Below, in pieces: positions 7,501-17,036 of a stretch of DNA of 64,000 nucleotides. Source of the DNA: Acerihabitans sp035013185 (lineage in GTDB: Bacteria > Pseudomonadota > Gammaproteobacteria > Enterobacterales > Enterobacteriaceae). The notes beneath the pieces are model-generated. The model ran no database searches. It was not told the DNA's origin and worked only from the letters and a program-made list of their open reading frames with translations. Numbering within the stretch: position 1 is the stretch's first letter; every line of letters starts with the position of its first letter. Position numbers and translations under genes: made by a program. The stretch covers positions 56,294 through 120,293 of the forward strand of contig NZ_JAYGJO010000015.1 in the NCBI RefSeq assembly GCF_035013185.1, given 5' to 3'.

Positions 7501-9495
7501 ATGACATCCCGAAAAGTACTGGCGAACGCCATCCGCGCCTTAAGCATGGACGCGGTCCAGCAGGCTAAATCTGGCCATCCCGGTGCCCCCATGGGCATGG
7601 CGGATATCGCCGAAGTCCTCTGGCGTGATTACCTTAACCACAACCCGGCCAACCCAAAATGGGCTGACCGCGACCGTTTTATCCTCTCCAACGGTCATGG
7701 TTCAATGTTGCTATACAGCTTGTTGCACCTCACCGGTTACAACCTACCGATGTCCGAGCTGAAAAACTTCCGCCAACTGCACTCCAAAACGCCGGGCCAT
7801 CCGGAGTACGGTTATACCGACGGTGTGGAAACCACCACGGGTCCGCTGGGTCAGGGCGTTGCCAACGCTGTGGGCATGGCGATTGCCGAACGCACCCTGG
7901 CGGCGCAGTTTAACCGTCCAGGCCATGACATCGTTGATCACCGCACTTACGTATTTCTGGGCGATGGCTGCATGATGGAAGGCATCTCCCACGAGGTCTG
8001 CTCCCTGGCCGGCACCATGAAACTCGGCAAGCTGACGGCGTTTTATGACGACAACGGTATCTCCATCGACGGCCATGTTGACGGCTGGTTCACTGACGAC
8101 ACCGCCAAACGGTTTGAAGCCTATGGCTGGCACGTGGTGCGCGGCGTAGACGGCCATGACAGCGCCGCGATTCAGGCCGCCATTGAAGAGTCCCACAAGG
8201 TGACTGACCGACCGTCGCTGCTGATGTGCAAAACGGTGATAGGATTCGGTTCGCCGAACAAGGCCGGCTCCCATGAAGCCCACGGTGCTCCGCTGGGCGA
8301 GGCCGAAGTGGCTGCCACCCGCAAAGCGCTGGGCTGGACCGAAGCACCCTTTGTTATTCCACAGGATATTTACCAGGCCTGGGATGCCAAAGCGGCCGGC
8401 GCGGCACGCGAAGCCACGTGGAACGACAAGTTCACCGCGTATGCGCACGCGTTCCCTGAACTGGCGGCTGAATTCACCCGCCGCACCGAAGGCCAACTGC
8501 CCGCCGATTGGGCGACGTCGAGCCACGCTTATATTGAACACCTGCAGGCTAATCCAGCCAATATTGCCAGCCGCAAAGCGTCACAAAACGCCCTGGACGC
8601 CTTTGGCCCGGTTCTGCCGGAACTGCTGGGTGGCTCTGCCGACCTGGCGCCGAGCAACCTGACCATATGGAAACAGTCGGTATCCCTCGGGGACAACCTG
8701 GCAGGTAACTATATCCATTATGGCGTGCGCGAATTCGGCATGACCGCCATTGCCAACGGACTCGCGGTACACGGCGGTTTTGTGCCTTATACCGCCACGT
8801 TCCTTATGTTCGTAGAATACGCCCGCAACGCGGTGCGCATGGCGGCGCTGATGAAAATCCGCTCCATCTACGTCTATACCCACGATTCCATTGGCCTTGG
8901 CGAAGATGGCCCAACGCACCAGCCGGTAGAACAACTGGCCAGCCTGCGACTCACGCCAAACATGCGTACCTGGCGCCCATGCGATCAGGTGGAATCGGCA
9001 GTGGCCTGGCAGCAGGCTATCGAGCATGCTACCGGTCCTAGCACCCTGGTATTCTCACGCCAGAACCTGGTGCAGCAGGCGCGCACACCACTGCAACTGG
9101 CCAACGTAGCCCGCGGCGGTTATGTGCTCAAAGACAGCGACGGCAAACCTGAACTGATCATCATCGCCACCGGTTCGGAAGTGTCGCTGGCAGTGGCGGC
9201 CTGGGAACAGCTAAGCGGTGAAGGTCGTCGGGTCCGGGTGGTGTCAATGCCATCGCCGGAAGTGTTCGACCTGCAGGACGCGGCCTACCGTGACGCAGTA
9301 CTGCCCAAAGACGTCAGTGCACGACTGGCCATCGAGGCGGGCATCGCCGACTACTGGTACAAATATGTCGGCCTCAACGGCGCCATCGTCGGCATGACCA
9401 CCTTTGGCGAATCGGCACCCGCGGAGCAACTGTTTGAACTGTTTGGGTTTACCTCCAGCAACGTACTGGACAAAGCGCATTCTTTGCTAGGCTAA
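7501..9495 (+). CDS. tktA: Transketolase TktA
   Basis: Thiamine-diphosphate enzyme of the non-oxidative pentose phosphate pathway; it transfers two-carbon ketol units between sugar phosphates. It is 664 aa against 663 in E. coli TktA. The N-terminal ThDP/Mg motif GDGCMMEG, the substrate/ThDP histidines in SGHPGAPMG and GPLGQGVANAVG, and the pyrimidine-domain GVREFGM are all visible. An RBS CGGAGCA precedes the ATG. In E. coli epd and pgk follow in one transcription unit; here epd is absent and a 758-bp gap precedes pgk. Confidence 0.97.
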   Translation: MTSRKVLANAIRALSMDAVQQAKSGHPGAPMGMADIAEVLWRDYLNHNPANPKWADRDRFILSNGHGSMLLYSLLHLTGYNLPMSELKNFRQLHSKTPGHPEYGYTDGVETTTGPLGQGVANAVGMAIAERTLAAQFNRPGHDIVDHRTYVFLGDGCMMEGISHEVCSLAGTMKLGKLTAFYDDNGISIDGHVDGWFTDDTAKRFEAYGWHVVRGVDGHDSAAIQAAIEESHKVTDRPSLLMCKTVIGFGSPNKAGSHEAHGAPLGEAEVAATRKALGWTEAPFVIPQDIYQAWDAKAAGAAREATWNDKFTAYAHAFPELAAEFTRRTEGQLPADWATSSHAYIEHLQANPANIASRKASQNALDAFGPVLPELLGGSADLAPSNLTIWKQSVSLGDNLAGNYIHYGVREFGMTAIANGLAVHGGFVPYTATFLMFVEYARNAVRMAALMKIRSIYVYTHDSIGLGEDGPTHQPVEQLASLRLTPNMRTWRPCDQVESAVAWQQAIEHATGPSTLVFSRQNLVQQARTPLQLANVARGGYVLKDSDGKPELIIIATGSEVSLAVAAWEQLSGEGRRVRVVSMPSPEVFDLQDAAYRDAVLPKDVSARLAIEAGIADYWYKYVGLNGAIVGMTTFGESAPAEQLFELFGFTSSNVLDKAHSLLG

Positions 9496-10253
9496 ATCCA
9501 GACCTGCGCGCCCAGAACCTACCGCAGACAGTGTAAAAGGGAGAGCGTACCAAGTGGGGTGAATTGGCCGTGGTTATCTCGGCCAAACGAAACCGCCTGG
9601 TGCGCTCAGCCCGTGATCACCGAACCCTGCCACCGACTCGGTCAACGGGCCAACATTCAACGGTGTGCATTACCCGATCGCCTACACCCATATTCCGCAA
9701 ATTATTTGATAAAATGTGCAAAAAAACATCAATCCATACCGTTTAAATGGACTTACATCACAAAATCAGCAAAATTATTCCGCTAATGATATTTTTTGAT
9801 TATTCTAGCTGAACCGTTTCAGTTGGGTTTTTAGCGGATGCTCCACCCGGTTAATCCAGCACAATAAAATCCTACCACCGTCGTGTCATCGGCCTGCAAT
9901 GCAGCAATCGAGATGGCCATTAATCACGACGGCAACGGCCACTATGCTCGCTGGCGCTTATCGCAAAAAGCAGCATAGAATGCATTTCGTGATATAGTTG
10001 ACTGTATAGAATGAACATAAGTTAGCAGTGGATTGTATCTACCACATACTGCCCAAAATGGATGGCGGCGCGGCGCAGACCCGTATAGCACGGTGGGCAA
10101 CGCCCCGCAGCGGTGGATATGTTAGCAATACACCTCGCCCATCGCTGGCGATCCTTCACGATGGCGTGGGTCTATACGGCTTCTAGGCCGGCGGGTGCAA
10201 ACGCGTCTCCCGCCGTTCAGGCAATTTTACGAGAATCAATAAGAGGGTTCACC
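9496..10253. other. Gap between tktA and pgk where epd would be expected
   Basis: I find no erythrose-4-phosphate dehydrogenase remnant: no Rossmann GFGRIGR, no SNASCTTN and no CDNEWG motif in any frame. A short hairpin with a T-run (CTGAA…TTCAG, near 9808-9834) could terminate tktA transcription. The pgk ribosome site is AAGAGGG at 10240-10247. The only open frames in the gap are short, overlap each other and resemble nothing known to me. Confidence 0.6.
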
Positions 10254-11417
10254 ATGGCTGTAATTAAGATGACCGATCTGGATCTGGCGGGTAAACGTGT
10301 CCTTATCCGTTCCGATCTGAACGTTCCGGTTAAAGACGGTAAAGTGACGTCCGATGCACGCATCCGTGCTTCCTTGCCCACCATTGAAGCCGCGCTAAAG
10401 CAAGGCGCACGCGTTATGGTGACGTCCCATCTTGGTCGTCCGACCGAAGGTGAGTACAACGAAGAGTTCTCCCTGCTGCCGGTAGTCAATTACCTGAAAG
10501 AACACTTGTCCTCGCCGGTACGTCTGGAAAAAGACTACCTGGATGGTCTGGACATCGCGCCAGGTGAACTGGTGGTGCTGGAAAACGTTCGCTTTAATAA
10601 AGGCGAAAAGAAAGACGATGAAACCCTGGCTAAACGTTATGCCGCCTTATGCGACATCTATGTCATGGATGCTTTTGGTACCGCCCACCGTGCTCAGGCG
10701 TCCACTCACGGCGTAGGAAAGTTTGCTCCCATCGCTTGTGCCGGTCCGTTGCTGTTTAACGAACTTGACGCGCTGGGTAAAGCCCTGGGTAATCCGGCGC
10801 GGCCGATGGTTGCCATCGTCGGCGGCTCCAAGGTCTCCACCAAACTGACCGTACTGGACTCGTTGTCCAAAATTGCCGACCAGCTGATTGTCGGTGGCGG
10901 CATCGCCAATACCTTCATCGCGGCCCAAGGTCACAATGTCGGCAAATCGCTCTACGAAGCCGACCTTATCCCAGAAGCAAAACGTCTGCTGCAAACCTGT
11001 CACATCCCGGTTCCTACTGATGTGCGGGTGGCAACCGAGTTTTCTGAAACCGCAACTGCCACGCTCAAATCAGCCAGCGAGATCCAAGATAACGAACAGG
11101 TTTTAGATTTGGGCGACGTATCAGCCCAGCAACTGGCCGATATTTTGTTAAAAGCCAAGACCATTTTGTGGAATGGTCCGGTAGGGGTGTTCGAATTCCC
11201 TAACTTCCGTAAAGGCACCGAAATTGTCGCTAATGCTATCGCTAATAGCGAAGCCTTCTCCATTGCCGGCGGCGGCGATACGTTGGCGGCGATCGATCTG
11301 TTTGGCATTGCCGATAAAATTTCTTATATTTCCACTGGTGGCGGCGCTTTCCTGGAGTTTGTGGAAGGCAAAAAATTGCCGGCCGTGGTGATGCTTGAAG
11401 AGCGCGCCAAACAGTAA
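10254..11417 (+). CDS. pgk: Phosphoglycerate kinase Pgk
   Basis: Glycolytic kinase forming ATP and 3-phosphoglycerate from 1,3-bisphosphoglycerate. It is 387 aa with start MAVIKMTDLDLAGKR, matching E. coli. The signature RSDLNVPVKDG, the substrate residues in TSHLGRPTEG, the hinge VGGSKVSTK and the nucleotide-binding STGGGAFLEF are present. An upstream frame extends to 10113 but lacks family similarity, and the RBS fits 10254. fbaA follows after 117 bp, as in E. coli. Confidence 0.98.
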   Translation: MAVIKMTDLDLAGKRVLIRSDLNVPVKDGKVTSDARIRASLPTIEAALKQGARVMVTSHLGRPTEGEYNEEFSLLPVVNYLKEHLSSPVRLEKDYLDGLDIAPGELVVLENVRFNKGEKKDDETLAKRYAALCDIYVMDAFGTAHRAQASTHGVGKFAPIACAGPLLFNELDALGKALGNPARPMVAIVGGSKVSTKLTVLDSLSKIADQLIVGGGIANTFIAAQGHNVGKSLYEADLIPEAKRLLQTCHIPVPTDVRVATEFSETATATLKSASEIQDNEQVLDLGDVSAQQLADILLKAKTILWNGPVGVFEFPNFRKGTEIVANAIANSEAFSIAGGGDTLAAIDLFGIADKISYISTGGGAFLEFVEGKKLPAVVMLEERAKQ

Positions 11418-11534
11418 TTAATCTGCGAGCCGGGCGTGAGGTACTGACGCCCGCAACGTCCGTTGTCCATGAAGGCTAGGTCGACGGACGTTGCTTACAC
11501 TCCATCAATGGCCTACAAAACAGGACAAAGCAAT

Positions 11535-12611
11535 ATGTCTAAGATTTTCGATTTTGTAAAACCAGGTGTTATCACCGGTGACGACGTACAAAAAGTATTT
11601 GCCGTGGCGAAAGAAAACCACTTTGCTCTGCCTGCCGCAAACTGTGTAGGTACTGACTCCATTAATGCCGTAATGGAAGCTGCCGCGAAAATGCGTGCGC
11701 CGGTTATCGTTCAGTTCTCCAATGGCGGTGCAGCGTTTATTGCCGGTAAAGGCCTTAAGGCTGAAGGCCAGACTGCGTCGATCCTGGGCGCCATCTCCGG
11801 TGCGCTGCATGTGCATCATATGGCTGAACATTACGGCGTGCCGGTTATCCTGCATACCGACCATTGCGCGAAAAAATTACTTCCTTGGCTTGACGGTCTA
11901 TTGGACGCAGGTGAAAAACATTTCGCCGCGACCGGCAAACCGTTGTTCTCTTCGCATATGATTGACTTGTCTGAGCAATCCCTGGAAGAAAACATCGAAA
12001 TTTGCAGCAAATATCTGACCCGTATGGCCAAACTCAACATGACCCTGGAAATCGAACTGGGTTGCACCGGCGGTGAAGAAGATGGCGTGGACAATAGCCA
12101 TCTGGATAACTCATCCTTGTATACCCAGCCGGAAGATGTGGCCTACGCGTACGAAAAATTGCACGCCATCAGCCCGCGTTTCACCATTGCCGCCGCGTTT
12201 GGTAATGTGCATGGTGTTTACAAGCCAGGTAACGTTAAACTCACACCTAAAATTCTGGACAACTCCCAGAAATATGTTTCAGAAAAATTCGGTCTGCCGG
12301 CCAATTCCCTTGATCTGGTGTTCCATGGCGGTTCGGGCTCCACTGCTGAGGAAATCAAAGAAGCAGTCGGTTACGGTGTGGTAAAAATGAATATTGATAC
12401 CGATACCCAATGGGCTACATGGGAAGGTATCCTCAAGTATTACCACAAAAACGCCGGTTATCTGGAAAGCCAGTTGGGCAATCCGGACGGCGATGACAAA
12501 CCCAACAAGAAATTTTATGACCCGCGTGCCTGGTTACGCGCTGGACAGGCTTCCATGGCTGAGCGTCTTGAATTAGCATTCAAGGAATTGAATGCGGTAG
12601 ACGTGCTGTAA
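11535..12611 (+). CDS. fbaA: Class II fructose-bisphosphate aldolase FbaA
   Basis: Zinc-dependent aldolase that reversibly cleaves fructose-1,6-bisphosphate to glyceraldehyde-3-phosphate and dihydroxyacetone phosphate. It is 358 aa and starts MSKIFDFVKPG. Zinc ligands sit in ILHTDHCAKK near residue 110, FGNVHGVY near 226 and VFHGGSGS near 264; the second class II signature is LEIELGCTGG. The frame can be extended upstream to 11463, but the conserved start is at 11535. A strong terminator follows. Confidence 0.98.
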   Translation: MSKIFDFVKPGVITGDDVQKVFAVAKENHFALPAANCVGTDSINAVMEAAAKMRAPVIVQFSNGGAAFIAGKGLKAEGQTASILGAISGALHVHHMAEHYGVPVILHTDHCAKKLLPWLDGLLDAGEKHFAATGKPLFSSHMIDLSEQSLEENIEICSKYLTRMAKLNMTLEIELGCTGGEEDGVDNSHLDNSSLYTQPEDVAYAYEKLHAISPRFTIAAAFGNVHGVYKPGNVKLTPKILDNSQKYVSEKFGLPANSLDLVFHGGSGSTAEEIKEAVGYGVVKMNIDTDTQWATWEGILKYYHKNAGYLESQLGNPDGDDKPNKKFYDPRAWLRAGQASMAERLELAFKELNAVDVL

Positions 12612-12662
12612 CGGCCCTGCCACCTCCCTGAATCCTGCTGAGCTAAACAGATTCAGTCTCCT

Positions 12663-12688
12663 AAAGGCCTCCAATGCGGAGGCCTTTT
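12663..12688 (+). terminator. Rho-independent terminator after fbaA
   Basis: A 10-bp perfect stem (AAAGGCCTCC / GGAGGCCTTT) with an AATGC loop ends in TTTT, about 50 bp after the fbaA stop. It isolates pgk-fbaA from mscS. Confidence 0.92.
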
Positions 12689-12836
12689 ACATAAAAAAAT
12701 GCCGCATTTTCCTTACGCCGATCGTTTATTCTCGTTGGCATGAAAAACAATTATTGATTACTCTTAACGGGCTTCGTTATTGCCGGCGACTCTGCTCGGC
12801 TGTTTTTTTGCAATACACCAGAGTGGGAATCTCTAA

Positions 12837-13745
12837 ATGGACGATCTTAACGTAGTCGATAAAATTAACGATGTCGGCAGTTGGCTGGTGAACAATGAGA
12901 AACTGTTGTTCAGCTACGCGGTGAATATTGTTGCTGCCATTGTTATCCTGGTGGCGGGTATGATCATCGCCCGGGTGGTTTCGGGCACAGTCAATAAAAT
13001 TATGAAAGCTCGCCATATTGATATCACTGTGGCGGATTTTATTTCGGCAATTATCCGCTATGCGGTGATCATCTTTACCATCATTGCCGCATTGGGGCGC
13101 ATTGGTGTACAAACTGCATCGCTGATTGCGGTGATCGGTGCCGCCGGCCTGGCGGTGGGTCTGGCCTTGCAGGGCTCATTGTCCAATTTTGCTGCCGGGG
13201 TGCTGCTGGTCACGTTTCGTCATTTTCGCGCTGGTGAATATGTGGATTTTTCTGGCACCGCCGGTACGGTATTGGTGGTGCAGATTTTTTCCACAACCCT
13301 ACGTACCTTCGATGGCAAAATGGTGGTGGTGCCCAACAGTAAGATCCTGTCGGACAATATCACCAATTTTTCCCGCGAACCCGATCGGCTGATCGATTTG
13401 ATCGTAGGTGTGAGCTACGATGCTGATATCGAACAGGTGAAAACCATCATCACCGATATCATCGTGGCCGATAGCCGTGTACTGCAGGATAAAGGCATTA
13501 CCGTTCGACTGAAAAATCTGGGCGCCTCGTCCCTGGATTTTATGGTGCGTGCTTGGGTGCCGCGTGAAGTGCTACTCATCGCGACCTTTGACCTGCTGGA
13601 AAACGTTAAACGCGCGTTGGATCTGCACGGGATCGGCATTCCTTATCCGCAAATGGACGTTCATCTGTATCGGACGGCCAAACAGCAGCCCGTACCGGTG
13701 CAAATCACACCCGCACCGACGGAGTCACCTCACGAGCCTTCCTGA
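12837..13745 (+). CDS. mscS: Small-conductance mechanosensitive channel MscS
   Basis: Inner-membrane channel that opens under membrane tension and protects against hypo-osmotic shock. It is 302 aa against 286 in E. coli, with a proline-rich C-terminal extension. Three N-terminal TM helices cover about residues 25-125; TM3 shows the Gly/Ala packing pattern (GAAGLAVGLALQGSLSNFAA) that lines the pore. The cytoplasmic vestibule includes VVVPNSKILSDNITNFSR. Position after fbaA matches E. coli. Confidence 0.96.
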   Translation: MDDLNVVDKINDVGSWLVNNEKLLFSYAVNIVAAIVILVAGMIIARVVSGTVNKIMKARHIDITVADFISAIIRYAVIIFTIIAALGRIGVQTASLIAVIGAAGLAVGLALQGSLSNFAAGVLLVTFRHFRAGEYVDFSGTAGTVLVVQIFSTTLRTFDGKMVVVPNSKILSDNITNFSREPDRLIDLIVGVSYDADIEQVKTIITDIIVADSRVLQDKGITVRLKNLGASSLDFMVRAWVPREVLLIATFDLLENVKRALDLHGIGIPYPQMDVHLYRTAKQQPVPVQITPAPTESPHEPS

Positions 13746-13920
13746 TGCTGGCTAATGGATGATATTAACCTGTCCATGCGGTGGCTTTTTTAGCCGACTC
13801 ATAGGCAATATCTACTACTGCATTAGTACGTCTAATGGAAGATTAGTTTATTGAATTTCAACGGGTACCGGTTTGTGATTACACTCGTTGCATGCGCTAA
13901 CAAACGAGTAGGTATCCGGT

Positions 13921-14568
13921 GTGTGGTTGATTTTAATGCAGGGGTTTGCGTTGGGTATGGCAACCATCGTGCCGATTGGGCCGCAAAATGTATTGGTCAT
14001 GAATCAGGGCATCCAGCGACAGTATCCTTTACTGATTGCCACGTTATGCCTGCTGAGCGACATGGTACTGATCGCCGTCGGCATGTTTGGCGGTGGGGCA
14101 CTGTTATCGGCCTCGCCGGTGCTACTGCGGGTGATCACTGTGGGCGGTGTCGCTTTTTTGACGATGTATGGGTTTAGCGCGTTAAGGCTTGCCTGGCGTG
14201 GTGGTATGCTGAACACCAAGGTTGACGCGGGTGATAAGTGCGCTAAGTCTCAGTCGCGTTGGCGCGTGGTGATCACCATGCTGGCGGTGACGTGGCTTAA
14301 TCCGCACGTTTATCTGGATACGCTGGTGGTGTTGGGCAGTATTGGCGGGCAACTGGAGTGGGTCTCCAGGCGTTGGTTTGCTGTGGGCGCGATGCTGGCG
14401 TCTCTGGTGTGGTTTTACGGCTTGGCCATACTGTCGGCGCGTCTGGCGCCCTGGCTTAACCAGGAGCGGATACAGCGGGGAATTCAACTGTTCGTTGGTG
14501 TGGTGATGTGGCTGGTGGCGGCGCAGTTAGCTCGGCAGGCATGGGATCTTTTCATTCCGGGTGTTTGA
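13921..14568 (+). CDS. argO: Arginine exporter ArgO (LysE family)
   Basis: Predicted inner-membrane exporter of L-arginine, about 215 aa with six hydrophobic segments. The LysE/ArgO features MVPIGPQN-like (IVPIGPQNVLVMNQG) and the second-half TWLNPHVYLDT are present. The start is GTG at 13921 with a possible ATG at 13936; upstream GAGTAGG supports the GTG. In E. coli argO is activated by ArgP, whose gene lies about 5.3 kb downstream here, split off by the accessory island. The 175-bp gap upstream should hold the ArgP-controlled promoter. Confidence 0.93.
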   Translation: MWLILMQGFALGMATIVPIGPQNVLVMNQGIQRQYPLLIATLCLLSDMVLIAVGMFGGGALLSASPVLLRVITVGGVAFLTMYGFSALRLAWRGGMLNTKVDAGDKCAKSQSRWRVVITMLAVTWLNPHVYLDTLVVLGSIGGQLEWVSRRWFAVGAMLASLVWFYGLAILSARLAPWLNQERIQRGIQLFVGVVMWLVAAQLARQAWDLFIPGV

Positions 14569-14711
14569 CCACTGGTTTTAGCGTTACCACTGTCGGTTTG
14601 CATCACAATGTGATCTGTGGTGTAGGCATGTTGATGGCGCAGTAGCAGAATGGGCATTTTTCCTATAGGTTAACTCACCGGCAACGCTTATCCTAGCAAC
14701 CAGGTTAACCC

Positions 14712-14766
14712 TCATCTTACCCGTTGCGGGTACGTTGGCGGCAATTCAAACGTCATTGGGTGTTAA
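14712..14766. repeat. Degenerate half of the ~120-bp palindromic repeat
   Basis: CATCTTACCCGTTGCGGGTACGTTGGC resembles the left arm of the repeat family, and CATTGGGTGT resembles its right edge, but the centre is deleted. The remainder of the 306-bp argO-yggE gap shows only the yggE ribosome site TAGGAGA. Confidence 0.45.
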
Positions 14767-14874
14767 TGCATGACGCATAACGATAACCAAGCGCCAACAG
14801 CATTATTTTCAGCGAAAATTCCACCAGGATATACGCTGGTGTTACGCACGACCATTCGCCGTATAGGAGACGCC

Positions 14875-15600
14875 ATGAAGGCCACTGCATTATTATTTAC
14901 CACCGTTATGGGATTGGGAATATTCAGCACCCAGACGCTGGCCGCCGAGCTGCCCAATGGGCCGCATGTGATCACTTCCGGTACCGCCAGTGTTGAAGCC
15001 ACGCCGGATATTGCCACGTTGATCATTGAAGTATCGATTTCGTCGAAGAATGCGGCTGACGCCAAAAAACAAGTGGACGCACGAGTCGCGCAATACTTTG
15101 ATTTTTTAAATAAAAACGGTATCAAAAACCAAGATATCGACGCCGCTAATTTACGTACTCAACCTGAATACGATTTTCTGAAAACCGGTGAGTCAGTATT
15201 AAAAGGGTATAAAGCCGTACGCCAGGTGCAGGTCACGCTGCGCCAGCTCGATAAACTGAATGGGCTGTTGGATGGTGCGCTTAAATCAGGCCTGAATGAA
15301 ATCAGGTCGGTAGAGTTAGGGGTGGCAGACCCGGCTACCTATCGCGATCGGGCACGTACTCAGGCCATAAACAATGCCACATCTCAGGCCCGTTCGCTGG
15401 CCCAGGGGTTTAACGCCACATTAGGGCCAATTTATAGCATCCGTTATCATATGGCCAACTACCAGCCAATGCCGGTGGCGCGCATGTTTAAGGCCAATGA
15501 AGCCATGTCGCAAACTGACGCCGCTCAAACCTATGTGCAGCAGGCTATCCACTTTGACGACCAGGTGGATGTGGTGTTTGAGCTGCAGCATCAGCCGTAG
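14875..15600 (+). CDS. yggE: YggE, periplasmic SIMPL-domain protein
   Basis: SIMPL (DUF541) family protein, 241 aa. It has a signal peptide of about 22 residues (MKATALLFTTVMGLGIF…AAE). The SIMPL core follows (ITSGTASVEATPDIATL, NLRTQPEYDF). In E. coli YggE is linked to reduced oxidative stress; the biochemical function is not settled. The start at 14875 has TAGGAGA upstream; the longer frame from 14770 would bury the signal peptide. The GC-rich hairpin after the stop is the last backbone feature before the mobile island. Confidence 0.93.
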   Translation: MKATALLFTTVMGLGIFSTQTLAAELPNGPHVITSGTASVEATPDIATLIIEVSISSKNAADAKKQVDARVAQYFDFLNKNGIKNQDIDAANLRTQPEYDFLKTGESVLKGYKAVRQVQVTLRQLDKLNGLLDGALKSGLNEIRSVELGVADPATYRDRARTQAINNATSQARSLAQGFNATLGPIYSIRYHMANYQPMPVARMFKANEAMSQTDAAQTYVQQAIHFDDQVDVVFELQHQP

Positions 15601-15618
15601 GAGGGCGTAGAATAAAAG

Positions 15619-15645
15619 CCTAACGGCGCCATCTGCGCCGTTAGG
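15619..15645 (+). terminator. Hairpin terminator after yggE
   Basis: A perfect 11-bp stem (CCTAACGGCGC / GCGCCGTTAGG) with a 5-nt loop lies 19 bp after the yggE stop. The T-rich tail is weak, so it may act as a stabiliser as much as a terminator. Confidence 0.65.
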
Positions 15646-15649
15646 GCGG

Positions 15650-16780
15650 ATTATTCTTTGATCTGTTGAATCCAGCACTCCTTTTTCTCTCAAATTTTCC
15701 CTCGTTGTTTTTATTTTTTTTACGATGGCTATTTGTTCTTTATCATAAACGATATCGATCGCCATAAATAATTTTGATGGAATTCTCAACCTTGTAATGA
15801 TTGTTGTAAATGTATTGCCACTGATATTCAGTTGAATCAATATTTTTTTATAAAAAAACTGACTAACAAGATAAAAATCATTCTTAGGTATAAGAGAAAA
15901 TACTTTTTACGAACGTCACCAAAAGGAACTGTGTCTTCCAAACTATCATCAATATAAAAGTTAGACACATCACTGGCAAACTTCATCTTTTTATTTACCA
16001 GATCAATTTCTTCTGTTATTCGTTGTTTTGCCGAAACAACTGATACTTCGCTGTGCCTTTTTATAAAATAGCTGAACGCTGTAATTATCTTGTCATTAAT
16101 GTAACGATATCTGAAGTATAAATAACAGTGTAAATAAAATATCCCCTGCCAATTAGAATATTGCTTAAGCGTTAAACGCTGTATTGTGTTTTACGATAGT
16201 TGCATATTAATTAATATTCCCTTGTGAAATACCAAGTGATTTTATTATCTCTTTTACTTCATAATAAATATCACCAATAGAATTATGGGTACATAGCTCT
16301 CTGTCTATCTCTGACGGTGAAAAATTTTTTGCACTCGCACTATACCCTCGAATTTCATTTAGTTTCCCATCATCATGTAACACTGAATTAATTTCTTTCG
16401 TAGTAAAATCAGTTATCTTATTTGAAAGGATATTTATAATACGGTGCCTTTCTGCATTCAATGCTTCAGAAATCAAATCCTGATCAATGCTGTAACAGGG
16501 CAAGCCAATTCTGTTTTGTCCAAGGAACGCCAGTAGTTCATCAAAGATATATTTATGGTGCATACATATAGTTGCCACATATTTTAATCTTATTATTAAC
16601 TCATTTTTCAGTTATGGCATTAATAGCCTGAAGCTAAGAATTGAAAGCATACTGCTAGTTAATCGTGATTTTGTCCTTTTCGTAATATTTAAACTGATCT
16701 CATGGTTGATTTTTGGGTAGTAATGTTGAATGATATGCTTAATGTTATTTTTATAGTTTTGCTCTGTAAGTTCAGGAATA
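15650..16780 (-). pseudogene. Degraded Tn3-family transposase (N-terminal half)
   Basis: Successive reading frames on the minus strand carry recognisable pieces of a Tn3-family TnpA in the right order. These are FDELLAFLGQNRIGLP and EIDRELCTHNSIGDIY (16207-16578), then FYIDDSLEDTVPFGDV (about 15915-15965), then LFMAIDIVYDKEQI and STDQRII (15650-15775). An in-frame TAA at 16612-16614 and at least two frameshifts (near 16200 and 15840) break the gene. The C-terminal catalytic DDE part is missing. GC is much lower than in the flanks. Most of the yggE-proximal part of the island is this relic. Confidence 0.82.
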
Positions 16781-16951
16781 GGTATCCGGTTTGGCCGCAG
16801 GCGCACGGTGGACAGCGAACCTGTACTGGCACTATATCAGGAAGGCACCGGCGCAACGGAAATTGCCCGGAGGCTCAGTATTGCCCGCTCAACGGTCTAT
16901 AAAATTATCGGAGAAGCCAGTATTCGCAGTGTAGGACCAAATTTGGGTTAA
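16781..16951 (+). pseudogene. Serine recombinase (resolvase/invertase) C-terminal fragment
   Basis: The 56-codon tail ending at 16951 encodes the C-terminal helix-turn-helix of a Tn3/Hin-type resolvase: GRRRTVDSEPVLALYQEG, then TEIARRLSIARSTVYKII. The catalytic N-terminal domain with the active serine is absent, and the frame has no start codon in the homologous part. It joins the TnpA relic head to head near 16780, as in a collapsed transposon. The fragment looks non-functional. Confidence 0.85.
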
Positions 16952-17036
16952 GAATAGCATCTGACGCTGGTCTTGCCCAAATAACGCACGTGACGTTATT
17001 ATCGGCTCAACATAAGCTCAAAAAATAGGGAAATCA

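Noticed and set aside
7744..8541. 265-codon minus-strand frame opposite tktA
   Set aside because: Antisense shadow of transketolase without RBS or similarity.
15421..15840. 139-codon minus-strand ORF overlapping the yggE end
   Set aside because: Its first part is the Tn3 transposase relic and its last part is antisense to yggE; it is not a gene.
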